DNA from: Deinococcus grandis
GTDB lineage: Bacteria; Deinococcota; Deinococci; Deinococcales; Deinococcaceae
Assembly (NCBI RefSeq): GCF_001485435.1
Contig: NZ_BCMS01000001.1
Location: 505,501-569,500, forward strand
Length of the DNA stretch: 64,000 bases
Direction of reading: 5' to 3'
Each line of letters begins with the position of its first letter. The stretch's first letter is position 1. The notes beneath the pieces were generated by a model that worked only from the letters and a program-made list of their open reading frames with translations, had not been told where the DNA came from and made no database searches. Of the stretch, positions 1-12,682 are shown piece after piece. Both the position numbers and the translations under genes were made by a program.

Positions 1-246
1 GCCCTGCGCGACGGCGCGACGTGGACCGAGGTCGGCGCGCTGCTGGAAGCCGCGGTGCAGGCTGCTCAGGAACTCAAGCCGGTCCTCGCAGGCACAGCCC
101 GCGCCGCGTTCGTCCTGGCGGTCGTGCAGTACCTGGTGCGCGAGTTCGCCTCCCCCATTGCCCAGTGGCTGCGCATACAGCCGGACAGCCCCTTCGCGGT
201 CCTGCTCGTCGAGATGGCCTTCAAGCGGCTGTTCCCGGGCGGGTAA
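1..246 (+). CDS. C-terminal end of an unknown protein (5' end outside window)
   Basis: Reading frame 1 is open from the first base to a TAA at 244-246, so 81 C-terminal residues are visible and the start lies to the left. The fragment is alanine- and leucine-rich and helix-prone, with a hydrophobic patch around AFVLAVVQYLV, and it ends in FKRLFPGG. I recognise no family. It precedes the AT-richer PIN module by about 155 bases and may belong to the same inserted segment. Frame continuity and codon use support it as real; its function is unknown. Confidence 0.6.
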   Translation, partial: ALRDGATWTEVGALLEAAVQAAQELKPVLAGTARAAFVLAVVQYLVREFASPIAQWLRIQPDSPFAVLLVEMAFKRLFPGG

Positions 247-277
247 GGTACGGACAACGCTGACCCGGCTGGCGTAA

Positions 278-308
278 TTGTGGCAAATCGGTTAGACAAA
301 AACATAAT
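278..308 (+). promoter_or_regulatory. Possible promoter of the PIN module
   Basis: TTGTGG at 278-283 and CATAAT at 303-308 are separated by 19 bases in the AT-rich gap before the two-gene module. The spacing is longer than ideal and the -35 box is weak, so this is only a candidate. Confidence 0.3.
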
Positions 309-400
309 GACTTGGATAAGCTTGAGGCCTTGGGACGGGGAGACGCTCAAGAGTGTGGTATGACCCTTCCATGTCAACTCAAGCAAAAGGAGGTGCTGTC

Positions 401-1126
401 ATGGAGACCCTAAAGATCCGAGTAGAAGGGGAATTTGACGGGCGCAAGGTTAGCCTTTCCAACGTCCCTCTGGCTGCCATGACCACCTCCTTTGAGGCTC
501 TTAAAAAACTGCTGGCGCGCACATCTAACATGGCTGACCAAACTTCGGTCAGCTTGGTCGAAGGCTCTGTATGCGTAGAAGCGCATTTGCCAACTGATGC
601 TGCTGTCGTGCTGGGACGCAGCACGCGCGAACGCACCCTGTCTGAATCTGACCCCTATGCCGAGTTTGTTCGCACCCTGGAGCGGGCGGCATCACAAAGC
701 GGCCTCACGTATTCAGTCTACGAAGATCAATCTGAATTGACTCGGATAACGCCAGAGCGTGGTGCTTCTCTGACTATCACACAGAGAAAATGGATTCATA
801 CAAGCATGATGATCTATGGCTTCCTATTTAACATGGGCGGCAAGAATCCCAATATCCATGTCGAAACCGAAGAATACGGCCGGGTTCGGATCGATATCGA
901 TCAGCGGAGCATCCGAAGCTTACAGCTGTATCAGTACTACAACTTCGAGGTTGAAGGCCCAATTCTGCTTGAGAATCCACCACAGCTTGGAGCCCTGAAG
1001 TTCGTGCGCGCCATTAGAGCCAGTGGTGAGACGTCTCTCGAAGAGGCTATCGCCATTGAGGGTCCTAAATGGGCTGGTGGCGACTCTATGAAGTGGTTAG
1101 AGGAATTGCGTCGGGGGGCTGAATGA
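401..1126 (+). CDS. Unknown protein, partner of a PIN-domain protein
   Basis: The 241-residue product starts at the ATG at 401. A strong AAAGGAGGT ribosome binding site lies 7 bases upstream; in-frame starts at 353 and 371 lack one. No known domain is evident. It is soluble, with no membrane segment or signal peptide, and has mixed alpha/beta composition with a C-terminal KFVRAIRASGETSLEEAI helix region. Base composition is clearly AT-richer than the surrounding genome, which suggests transfer. Its stop overlaps the start of the PIN gene by four bases (ATGA), so the two are translationally coupled. Large for a classic VapB antitoxin and lacking an obvious DNA-binding motif, it could be a novel antitoxin, an activator, or an unrelated partner. 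Confidence 0.85.
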   Translation: METLKIRVEGEFDGRKVSLSNVPLAAMTTSFEALKKLLARTSNMADQTSVSLVEGSVCVEAHLPTDAAVVLGRSTRERTLSESDPYAEFVRTLERAASQSGLTYSVYEDQSELTRITPERGASLTITQRKWIHTSMMIYGFLFNMGGKNPNIHVETEEYGRVRIDIDQRSIRSLQLYQYYNFEVEGPILLENPPQLGALKFVRAIRASGETSLEEAIAIEGPKWAGGDSMKWLEELRRGAE

Positions 1127-1662
1127 GCATTAAAATACCCAAGCGAGTTATGCTGGATACCTCGTTTATGATCCAACTCATGGACACTACTGGTAAGTTC
1201 CATGCTCACGCTCTTGGCTACTTCGGACTAATAAAAAACCCCAGCACTACTCTGTATATTTCAACCCTTGCCGTAAGCGAGTATCAATTTCGCGGCGATA
1301 TTGAAGTCGTCATTGATATGACGGGCGCGAGATTGTTAAGTTACGACTTCAGGCACGCTGCAGCGTATCCAGAAGCGGCTAAAAAACATCATTGGATATA
1401 CGATCAGAAGAAGCCGGATAGGACGGCATTGGTTGTGGATCTAATGATGGTGGTCCAAGCACAAGTGATGGGAATTGACGGCTTCATTACTGGTGATAAG
1501 CGCCTAATTACTAATTTTTTGTCAGGGTCTGACATCCAGGCATTGGACATCACACGGTCCACTGTGGAACTGGCTCCACTTTACGCACCTTCTGATGAGT
1601 CTGCTCCCGTCGTTCCTACTCCTGACGAGGACGGCGAGGACAGCGCCCAGCGCCTCAACTAA
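1123..1662 (+). CDS. PIN-domain protein (putative ribonuclease)
   Basis: This is a 179-residue protein with a PIN-like pattern of acidic residues: D12 (LDTS), E53 (VSEY), D106 (VVDLMM) and D125 (ITGDKRL). PIN proteins are metal-dependent RNases and include VapC toxins. The C-terminal ~40 residues are an acidic, proline-rich tail unusual for VapC, and 179 residues is longer than the usual ~130. It overlaps the upstream unknown gene by ATGA and shares its AT-rich composition. A terminator follows at once. RNase activity and toxin role are inferred from the fold pattern and the two-gene arrangement; a different nucleic-acid role cannot be excluded. Confidence 0.8.
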   Translation: MSIKIPKRVMLDTSFMIQLMDTTGKFHAHALGYFGLIKNPSTTLYISTLAVSEYQFRGDIEVVIDMTGARLLSYDFRHAAAYPEAAKKHHWIYDQKKPDRTALVVDLMMVVQAQVMGIDGFITGDKRLITNFLSGSDIQALDITRSTVELAPLYAPSDESAPVVPTPDEDGEDSAQRLN

Positions 1663-1669
1663 ACCTTAT

Positions 1670-1707
1670 GCCCCCACCCTTGCCTGCGCTGGGATGGGGG
1701 CGTTTTT
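1670..1707 (+). terminator. Intrinsic terminator of the PIN module
   Basis: A GCCCCCA.CCC / GGGATGGGGGC stem with one bulge is followed by TTTTT at 1703-1707, eight bases after the PIN gene stop. Confidence 0.8.
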
Positions 1708-1744
1708 CCTTATCCACGTCCCGCCTGCGGATGATCTGGTGGAC

Positions 1745-1852
1745 CGAGCCGGGAATCGTGAACGCAGGCAGGCCCGGTGAGACGTCTACCTGGATCTCCA
1801 TCGTCCCCGCGTCCACCCCGAACAGCGCCGTGCTCTGCACCCTTACCAGCAC
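1745..1852 (-). pseudogene. comM: 5' remnant of comM/yifB (Mg-chelatase-like)
   Basis: From a GTG at 1852 the minus strand encodes about 33 residues typical of the ComM/YifB N-terminus, including VQSTALFGVDAGTMEIQVD and SPGLPAFTI. The family continues with a VGLPD-type segment and runs to about 500 residues, with a Walker motif. Here the similarity ends near 1745-1750 and the frame runs into unrelated sequence. The gene is therefore truncated after its first exon-sized piece. The missing part would lie at lower coordinates, beyond the PIN module, which fits an insertion into comM or a deletion. ComM is a helicase-like factor used in natural transformation. Confidence 0.75.
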
Positions 1853-1901
1853 TCACCGACTCCCAGAACGTCACATGTGGCCCGCAGGCTAACAAGAGTG
1901 T

Positions 1902-1940
1902 CCCCCCCGACAGCGCCACATGAGCGGCTGTCCGGGGGGC
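1902..1940 (-). terminator. Hairpin downstream of tatA
   Basis: A CCCCCC.GACAGC / GCTGTC.GGGGGG stem with a single mismatch lies 12 bases beyond the tatA stop. On the minus strand it is followed by a weak CTCTTGTT tract. Confidence 0.65.
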
Positions 1941-1952
1941 GTCGGTGATCGA

Positions 1953-2309
1953 TTACGCCTGTTCTTTGGCGGGAACGGCGACAGTGTCGGCGGTGACGGG
2001 TTGCGCGGTGACCGCTTCGGCCGTGACGGGTTGCGGGGCGGGCTGGGCGGTGACGGCGGGGGCCGGTGCGGGCTGGGGTGCGGCGGCGACGGCCTGGGCG
2101 GGGGCGTGGATGGTCTGCACGGGGGCGGGGCCGGGGGGCGTGTCGCGCACGCTGCCTTCGAAGTCGTCTTTCAGGCTCTGGGTGCTCCTGCGGAATTCGC
2201 GCAGGCCCGCGCCGAGGCTCTTGCCGAGTTCGGGGAGTTTGCGGGGGCCGAAGACGACCAGTGCGACGAGCAGAATCACCAGCAGTTCAGCGGGTCCGAT
2301 GTTGGGCAT
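1953..2309 (-). CDS. tatA: Twin-arginine translocase subunit TatA
   Basis: This is a 118-residue TatA/E family protein, the pore-forming subunit that lets folded proteins cross the inner membrane. The N-terminal membrane helix (residues 6-19, LLVILLVALVV) is followed by the diagnostic FGPRKLPELG hinge and an amphipathic helix (GLREFRRST). The rest is a low-complexity Ala/Pro/Val/Thr tail with repeated VTAEAVTAQPVTAD-type units, longer than in most TatA proteins. The start at 2309 is chosen because MPNIGPAELL matches the family and AGGAGG lies 10 bases upstream; a longer open frame to 2354 lacks support. No tatC is in the window. Confidence 0.93.
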   Translation of the reverse strand: MPNIGPAELLVILLVALVVFGPRKLPELGKSLGAGLREFRRSTQSLKDDFEGSVRDTPPGPAPVQTIHAPAQAVAAAPQPAPAPAVTAQPAPQPVTAEAVTAQPVTADTVAVPAKEQA

Positions 2310-2432
2310 GGGGTTCGTTCCTCCTGGGGGCCGCCCGGGGGAGGCGGCGTTCAACTGAGTCCAGTGTAGGCGCGCCGGTTAAAGCAAATGTCATGCCTGC
2401 CCCGCACCGGGGTGCCGGGGGTCAGGGGGTGG

Positions 2433-4373
<1,941 letters not shown>

Positions 4374-4412
4374 CCACCGCGGAGTGTAGCGCGGCCGCCC
4401 TCAGCTCGGGGC

Positions 4413-4506
4413 GCGGCGGGCGACTGGGCCGGGTCAGGGTGCAGCGGGCGACTGGGCCGGGTCAGGGTGCAGCGGGCGACTGGGCGGGTCAGGGTGCGGC
4501 GGGCGA
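4413..4506 (+). repeat. Tandem 27-28 bp repeat carrying the stop codon of the GGDEF gene
   Basis: Three near-identical units (4413-4440, 4441-4468, 4469-4495) plus a partial one contain GGGCGACTGGG and GGGTCAGGGTGC. The last unit covers the TGA stop of the diguanylate cyclase gene on the minus strand. The array looks like tandem duplication of the gene's 3' tail. Confidence 0.85.
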
Positions 4507-6201
4507 GACGCGGTTGCGCCCGGCGTTCTTCGCGCGGTACAGGTGATCGTCCGCGACCCGCAGCGCCTGCGGCAACCGGTCCGGGCTGGTCACCGCGTAC
4601 CCCACGCTGGCCGTCAGGCGCATGTCCGGCAGCAGGCCCGACCAGTCGTGGCCCTCCACCGCGCGGCGGCACGCCTCCGCCAGACCGTGCGCCCGCCCGC
4701 GCGTGCGGACCGGGGTGACCAGCACGAACTCCTCGCCGCCGTAGCGGCCCAGCAGGTCCCCGGCCCGCACCTGCGACGCCAGCAGGCTCCCCACGGCGCG
4801 CAGCACCTGATCACCCACCGCGTGCGAGTGCCGGTCGTTCACGTGCTTGAAGTGATCGACGTCCACGAACACCACCGCCAGCAGCGCCCAGTCGGCCGGG
4901 CGCGGACCGGCGTCCCCGGGGAACTGCAGCGCCTGCAGGCCCTCTTCCAGTCCGCGGCGGTTGAGCAGCCCGGTCAGCGGGTCCTGCCGGGCCTGCACCT
5001 CGGCCTGCCGCAGCCGGTCCTGCCAGGAACTCGCGTCCGCGCGGGCCTGCCGCAGTTCGCGGTCCAGCTGCAGGTGGCGGGCGGCGGCGCCGTTCACGCG
5101 GTCCATGGCGGTGTTCGCGGCGTGCAGCGCCTCGCGGGTCACGTCCAGCGCCTCGCGCAGGCGACCCTGCCGTTCGTGCAGCGCCCCGACGGCGCTCAGC
5201 AGCCGCTGGATGTCCAGGTGCCGGTGCTGACGCCGCGCGATGTCCAGCGCCGCCGCGTACTGCGCGAGCGCCGCGTCGAACTCCCCGCGCGACTGCAGCA
5301 GCTCCGCGAGGCACAGCTGCGGCTCGATGTACAGCTGCTGCTTCAGGACGGCGTTCAGTTGCGCCGCGCGCCGCGCGAGCCGTTCGGCGCCGCTCAGGTC
5401 CCCGTGCAGGCGCAGCAGCGTGGACTCGTGCGCGGCGCACAGCAGTTCGCTCGTCAGGCTGGGGGTCGCCTGCAGCGCGGCGCGGGCGGCGCGCAGCACC
5501 ATCAGGCCCTGCTGCGCGGCCTGCCGCTGCGCGTCGTCCCGGCCCAGTTCCTGCGCCTGCCGGGCCAGCAGCGCGTACGCGTGCGCGCGGCCCTCGTGCA
5601 GGCACAGGATGAACTCCTCGGTCTGCGGTTCGTCCGGCAGGGCGTGGATCAGTTCCTCGAGCAGGTTCAGGTGGTGCAGGGCGTCCTTGGGGTCCCCGGC
5701 GCTGCACGCCAGCCACGCCATGTTCACCAGCGCGTTGCCCTGATCCCCGGCGTGCCGGGCGTGCCGCGCGAGGTCCACGGCGTCCTGCAGGTCCTGGCGG
5801 GCGCCCGTGACGTCCCCGCCGGTCAGGCGGGTCAGGGCGCGGGTATTCAGCACGGCCGACAGCAGGTCCGTCAGGCTGTGTTCCTCCAGCATGGCCTGCG
5901 CGCGCGCCACGGTGTCCAGCGCCCGCTCCTGCTGCCCCAGGCTGGCGGACACGAAACTCAGGCCCAGCAGGGCCTCCACGGCGGCGCGCGGGGACGCGGC
6001 GCGCAGCGCCTCGCTCAGGGCCGCCTCGCCAAGGGCCTGCGCGCCGCTCAGGGTGGTCTCGCGGGTGTGGCGCGCCACGGCCACGAGCGCCAGCGCGCGC
6101 GCCTCGCCGTCCGGCGCGGCCCGCAGGCGCGCGGTCAGGTCGGCGGGCGTGTCGGCGGGCAGCAGCACGTCCAGGTGGTCCCTCGTGGGGCAGGCAGGCA
6201 T
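4489..6201 (-). CDS. TPR-GGDEF diguanylate cyclase
   Basis: This is a 570-residue protein. Residues ~30-370 are helical TPR-like repeats for protein or ligand sensing, followed by a coiled-coil linker (~380-405) and a GGDEF domain (~410-566). The active site reads GGEEF at 488-492, and RxxD (RAGD) stands five residues before it, the usual position of the inhibitory I-site, so it should make c-di-GMP with product inhibition. LTGLLNRRG marks the domain start. No membrane segment or signal peptide: a soluble sensor. A GGGAGA ribosome binding site precedes the ATG. The 3' end lies in a tandem repeat that repeats its stop codon. The kinase gene follows on the same strand about 115 bases downstream. 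Confidence 0.9.
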   Translation of the reverse strand: MPACPTRDHLDVLLPADTPADLTARLRAAPDGEARALALVAVARHTRETTLSGAQALGEAALSEALRAASPRAAVEALLGLSFVSASLGQQERALDTVARAQAMLEEHSLTDLLSAVLNTRALTRLTGGDVTGARQDLQDAVDLARHARHAGDQGNALVNMAWLACSAGDPKDALHHLNLLEELIHALPDEPQTEEFILCLHEGRAHAYALLARQAQELGRDDAQRQAAQQGLMVLRAARAALQATPSLTSELLCAAHESTLLRLHGDLSGAERLARRAAQLNAVLKQQLYIEPQLCLAELLQSRGEFDAALAQYAAALDIARRQHRHLDIQRLLSAVGALHERQGRLREALDVTREALHAANTAMDRVNGAAARHLQLDRELRQARADASSWQDRLRQAEVQARQDPLTGLLNRRGLEEGLQALQFPGDAGPRPADWALLAVVFVDVDHFKHVNDRHSHAVGDQVLRAVGSLLASQVRAGDLLGRYGGEEFVLVTPVRTRGRAHGLAEACRRAVEGHDWSGLLPDMRLTASVGYAVTSPDRLPQALRVADDHLYRAKNAGRNRVSPAAP

Positions 6202-6295
6202 CTGGGGTGCATTCTCCCTGAAAGTGGGCGGGGAAGGCGGGGCTATCCCTCACCACACACTGGGGGAACTGGGGGGGTGGGCTGTGCCCCCGGCC

Positions 6296-6370
6296 CGGCC
6301 CGCCCGCGACCGGCCAGTGACGGTGCAGTGGCGGTGCGGCGGCGGTGCAGCGGCCCGCCCGCGACCGGCC
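6296..6370. repeat. 20-bp direct repeat in the divergent promoter region
   Basis: The same 20 bases (beginning CGGCCCGCCCG) occur at 6296-6315 and 6351-6370, separated by GCGGTGC-type short repeats. The region lies between the divergent GGDEF gene and the ABC operon. It may be a regulator site or a replication-slippage product. Confidence 0.7.
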
Positions 6371-6419
6371 GCCAAAAGGAGGACGCCCGCCCGGCAGCGG
6401 CGCGCCTATGCTGGGCGGC

Positions 6420-7374
<955 letters not shown>

Positions 7375-7382
<8 letters not shown>

Positions 7383-8247
7383 CGTCCTGCTGATCGCGGA
7401 ACTCTCGCTGCGCGAGGCGACCCGCAAACGCCTCGTGAGCGTCCTGCTGGTCCTCTCCGCGCTGTTCCTGGGGTTCTTCCTGTTCGGCGTGTACCGCCTG
7501 GAACTCACGCTCGACCAGCGCGCGGTCGACGCCGGACTGGACGGGCGCAGCCCCACGGGCGCCGCGAACCTGCCCGTCATGTTCAGCGCGCTGTTCGGCA
7601 TGTACCTCGTGTACTTCCTGGGCTCCCTGATGGGCGTGCTGTCCACCGTCGGCGCGGTCAGCGGCGACATCGAGAACGGCGTCATGCAGAGCGTCATCGC
7701 CCGCCCGGTCAGCCGCGCGCAGCTCGTCGCGGGCCGCTGGCTGGGCTTCACGGCCGTGAACGTCGCGTACGTCGCGCTGCTCGCCGCCGGACTGCTCGGT
7801 GGCGTGCGCCTGATCACCGGCTACACCCCGCCCGAGGCGCTGCCCGCCGCGGCCCTGCTGCTGCTGGCCGTCACGGTCCTCACCTCACTGACGGTGCTGG
7901 GCAGCACGCTGTTCACCACGCTCGCCAACGGCATCGGCGTGTTCGTGCTGTACGGCGTGGGCTTCACCGGCGGGATCCTCAGCGCCATCGGCACGCTGGC
8001 CGACACGCCCACCCTGACCACCCTGGGCCGCGTCGCGAACGCCCTGATGCCCACCAACGCCCTGTGGCTGGGCGCCAGCTACCACCTCCAGCCGGAGATC
8101 ATGCGGCAGGTCGGCGAGGTCAGCCGCGGCGCCAACCCCTTCACCAGCTCCGTGCCGGTCGACCCGCTGCTGGTCGTCTGGGCCGCCGCCCTGGCCGGGC
8201 TGGGACTGGCGGGCGCCATGTGGCGCTTCAGCCGCCGCGACCTGTAG
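7375..8247 (+). CDS. ABC-2 type permease
   Basis: This 290-residue membrane protein starts at a GTG overlapping the end of the ATPase gene. About six hydrophobic segments are visible: near residues 20-40, 62-85, 115-140, 150-170, 178-200 and 262-282. The motif GDIENGVMQSVIARPVSR is typical of ABC-2 permeases of the NosY/YhaP type. A large extracytoplasmic loop precedes the last segment. It should pair with the upstream ATPase to export an unknown substrate. The stop codon abuts a dispersed repeat. Confidence 0.9.
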
Positions 8248-8381
8248 TACCGACTCCGATTGAATGGCTTGCAAAGCCGTTCAATCCGAGCAGCGCGAGG
8301 AGGAGCAAAACGGGTTCCGGACGTGGAGTTGACAGATCGGTGGTGTTCCGATCTGTTCACGAAACAAACGGAACCCGTGTG
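8247..8381 (-). repeat. Dispersed palindromic element, family 1, copy A
   Basis: In minus orientation this copy has the TTTGTTTCG segment, a long stem built on GATCGG/CCGATC, a CTCCTC..CGCTGCTCGG segment, and a second stem ATTGAACGGCTT/AAGCCATTCAAT. It ends in CGGAGTCGGTA. It begins directly at the stop codon of the permease gene. The stems differ in sequence from other copies but stay paired. Confidence 0.85.
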
Positions 8382-8441
8382 ACCAGTCGCAGCTGAGGCC
8401 GACCCGGATTGAACCCGGGGCGGCCTCACGCTGTTCCAGCC

Positions 8442-9704
8442 TCAGTCCAGGGTGATCAGCTGCCCGCCCAGTTCGAACCACACCCGGCCGTCCGGCGTGA
8501 CGGTCAGCGCGCGGGCCGCGCCGCCCAGGGTCACCTGCGCCGCCGCGCCGTCCGCGACGCGCAGCAGCGTCCCGGCCGACGGATCGCTGACCCACACGCT
8601 GCCGTCCGGCGCGGCGGCCAGCGCGCCCGCCCGCGCGCCCGCCGGGAGGGGCAGGGCCACCTGGGCGCCGCTGCGCGGATCGAGCCGCCACGCGCCGCCC
8701 GCGCGGGTCTCTGTGAACAGCAGCGTGCCGTCCGGGGCGGGCGTGGGCGCGGCGGGGACACTCACGCCGGGCGTGCCGACCGGGTACGTGCGGACCGCGC
8801 CGCTGGCCGGGTCCACGCGCAGCACCGCCGGGCTGTCCCCGCGCCGCGTGAGGAGCAGCGCGCCGTCCGCGCCGACCGTCAGGGCGTCCGGGACGCTGCC
8901 CAGCGGCAGTTCGCCGCGCGTGCCGTCCGGCGCGGCGCTCAGCAGTCGCGCCTGCCCGTACACCACCGCCCACACGCGCCCGTCCGGCGTGACGCCCAGG
9001 CTGCTGAGGGTCTCGGTGGTGCCCGCCGGGACGCGGGTCAGGGTGCCGTCCGGCGCGCGGCGGATCAGTTCGCTGCCCGCGGCGGTCGCGCCGCGCACCG
9101 CCACCCACACGCTGCCGTCGGGCGCGACGGCGTGCCCGGTGATGGTGTCCAGCCCGCTCACGGGAAAGGGCAGGGCGGTGACCTCGGCCCCGGCGCTGCC
9201 CATCAGGGCGTGGCGGGCGTCCGCGCCTGCGTTCGCCACGGCGCGCAGCAGCACCCCGCCCTGCCAGGGGACCGCTCCGCCCGCCTGGTACGTGCCGCCC
9301 GTGATGGGCGCCGCGCTGGCGCGCAGCAGCGGCAGGGTCACGCTGGCGCGCGCCGCGCCGGCCTGCACGCTCAGCGTGACCGGCCCGCGCGCCGCGCCCG
9401 TGCCCGTCACGCCGATCAGCGTGTCGCCCCCGCTGGCGTTCAGGGTGACGCTGACCGGCGCGCCCTGCGTGTGAGCGGTGACGGTCAGGTCCGCCGGGCC
9501 GCGCCCGTTCACGCGCAGCGTGCCCGGCACGTTCAGCGCCCCCGTGACCGCCAGGGTCTCCAGGCGGACGGTCAGGCTGGCGGGCGCGGTGGTGGGCGGG
9601 GTGGTCGGGGCGCCCGCGGCGGGCGTGGCGGGTCCGGCCCCGCAGGAGGCCAGCAGCGCCGCCGTGAGGAGCGGCGCGGTCAGGAGTGCGGTGAGGGAAC
9701 GCAT
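8442..9704 (-). CDS. Lipoprotein with NHL/Vgb-like beta-propeller
   Basis: The 420-residue product begins with a lipoprotein signal peptide; the lipobox LLASC ends at C21. After a Pro/Thr/Ala linker (to ~45) and a possible immunoglobulin-like segment (to ~145) come several propeller repeats of the form APDGSVWVA, TPDGRVWAV and GADGALLLT, as in virginiamycin B lyase-like and NHL proteins. It should be anchored at the cell envelope. The propeller suggests a binding or enzymatic surface; no catalytic site could be assigned, and lyase activity should not be assumed. It is monocistronic as far as seen, with a family 1 repeat beyond its 3' end. Confidence 0.85.
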   Translation of the reverse strand: MRSLTALLTAPLLTAALLASCGAGPATPAAGAPTTPPTTAPASLTVRLETLAVTGALNVPGTLRVNGRGPADLTVTAHTQGAPVSVTLNASGGDTLIGVTGTGAARGPVTLSVQAGAARASVTLPLLRASAAPITGGTYQAGGAVPWQGGVLLRAVANAGADARHALMGSAGAEVTALPFPVSGLDTITGHAVAPDGSVWVAVRGATAAGSELIRRAPDGTLTRVPAGTTETLSSLGVTPDGRVWAVVYGQARLLSAAPDGTRGELPLGSVPDALTVGADGALLLTRRGDSPAVLRVDPASGAVRTYPVGTPGVSVPAAPTPAPDGTLLFTETRAGGAWRLDPRSGAQVALPLPAGARAGALAAAPDGSVWVSDPSAGTLLRVADGAAAQVTLGGAARALTVTPDGRVWFELGGQLITLD

Positions 9705-9852
9705 GCGTGCATTGCAGCGCGCCGGGCCTCACCCGGCCCTTACCGCCCCGCCCGGTGAAGGCGTCTTCAGGTTCGCCGGGCCGCGCCTGGACACCGGTTC
9801 GGCCCCGACTGCCCCTGAACGGGGGAGGCGCCGGACACCGGGCGCGCGCCGT

Positions 9853-11155
<1,303 letters not shown>

Positions 11156-11163
<8 letters not shown>

Positions 11164-12031
11164 GCGCCTGCGCCTGCGCCGCCACCCCCTGCAACGTCGG
11201 CGCGGCCAGCAGCTGATCCTCCCGCAGCTTCAGCACCGCGCCCAGCGTCGCGTGCAGGGCCTCGGCGTCCAGGTGATCGGCGTGCAGGCTGACCAGCGCC
11301 GCGGCCCAGTCGAGCGTCTCGGCGACGCCCGGCGTCTTGCCCAGCGGCAGCGCCCGCAGCGCGTGCACGGCGTCCGTCACCTGCCGCGCCAGCGTCTCGT
11401 TGATGCCCGGCAGGCGCGACAGCACGATCTGCAGTTCCTGCGCGCGGCTGGGGTACTCCGTCCAGTGGTACAGGCAGCGGCGGCGCAGCGCGTCACTCAG
11501 TTCCCGCGAGCGGTTGCTCGTGAGGATCACGTGCGGGCGACTGACCGCCGGCAGGGTCCCCAGTTCCGGCACGGTGATCTGCCACTCGGCGAGCAGTTCC
11601 AGCAGGAACGCCTCGAAGGCGTCGTCCGCCCGGTCGATCTCGTCGATGAGCAGCACGGCCGACCTCGGCTCGCGGATCGCCTGCAGCAGCGGCCGGGGCA
11701 TCAGGAACGTCTCGCCGTACAGGTCGTCGTCGCCCACCGCCTCGCCACGCAGTTCCGCCGCGCGCAGGTGCAGCAGCTGCCGCGCGTAGTTCCACTCGTA
11801 CAGCGCCGACTGCGCGTCCAGACCCTCGTAGCACTGCAGCCGGATCAGGCGGGTGCCCAGCACGTCCGCCAGGGTCTTGGCCGCCTCGGTCTTCCCGACG
11901 CCCGCCGGACCCTCCAGCAGCAGCGGCTTGCCCAGCCCCACCACCAGCCGCAGCGCCGTCGCCAGCGCGTCCCCCGCCACGTACCCGCGCGCCTGGAACG
12001 CCGCCTGAAGGTCCTTCACCGCCGGGATCAT
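11156..12031 (-). CDS. MoxR-family AAA+ ATPase (CoxD-like)
   Basis: The 291-residue ATPase has Walker A GPAGVGKTEAAK, Walker B AVLLIDEIDRAD, sensor 1 LTSNRSRELSDALRRRC and the CoxD-type sequence YEGLDAQSALYEWNY. MoxR ATPases remodel protein complexes together with VWA partners; the CoxD branch is tied to Mo/Cu enzyme maturation. I prefer the ATG at 12031 over an in-frame GTG at 12040; neither has a clear ribosome binding site. It overlaps the VWA gene downstream. CoxG-like and MocA-like genes are within 2 kb, but not on the same transcript. Confidence 0.9.
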
Positions 12032-12181
12032 GAGACCCACCCGGAACTCTGACAGCCGTTCTTACAAGTCATGATCTGCGCTCCTGGGGCGGAAAAACAG
12101 CCCGCCTCCGCTCATCTTAATGTCCGGGCCGCGCCCGCCACGTGACGCTCCGGTGAGAGGCGCGCGCCTACCCTGAACGGC

Positions 12182-12484
12182 ATGACGCTGCCCCTGCTCC
12201 TGTGCACCCTGATCGCCCTGACCTCCGGCCTGCACTTCGGGCACCGCTTCGCGCAGGCGCACCGCGCCGGACGCAGCCTGCTGCCCGCCGTGACCGCGCA
12301 CGGCGCCATCGCCACCGCGCTGATCGTCCTGACCGTCCTGCTCGACCCGACCGCCGCGGGCCTGCTGTGGCTGGCCGTGTCCGCCACCAGCCTGATCAGC
12401 CTCGCGCTGGGCGCACTGTGGCCCACGCCCGCCGCGCGCGCCGCTGCCCCGCTGGGCGACCACGACCTGCCCCAGGCCGCCTGA
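12182..12484 (+). CDS. Small membrane protein of unknown function
   Basis: The 100-residue product is mostly hydrophobic, with three likely membrane segments: near 2-18, 38-56 and 58-80, and a His/Arg-containing loop (HFGHRFAQAHRAGR). TACCCT at 12169-12174, seven bases before the ATG, suggests leaderless expression and supports the start. It diverges from the MoxR gene. I do not recognise a family. Confidence 0.7.
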   Translation: MTLPLLLCTLIALTSGLHFGHRFAQAHRAGRSLLPAVTAHGAIATALIVLTVLLDPTAAGLLWLAVSATSLISLALGALWPTPAARAAAPLGDHDLPQAA

Positions 12485-12682
12485 AACCGGGCCGCCTGAA
12501 ACCGGGTCAACAGTCAGGACCGTCAGCGCAACCGGCAGGGACGCCGCCCCGTACTGGGGTTCAGGCGTCCCTGCCTGCCGTGCGTCCGGGCCGGACTTCA
12601 CCGCACCTTTCGGCGGACGCGTCCGCGCCGCCCGGCCCGCTAAGCTGACCTCACCCGCCCCTGCCGGGGCACCGGAGTCCCC

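Noticed and set aside
353..400. Upstream start of the PIN partner gene at 353 or 371
   Set aside because: AAAGGAGGT is correctly spaced only for the ATG at 401.
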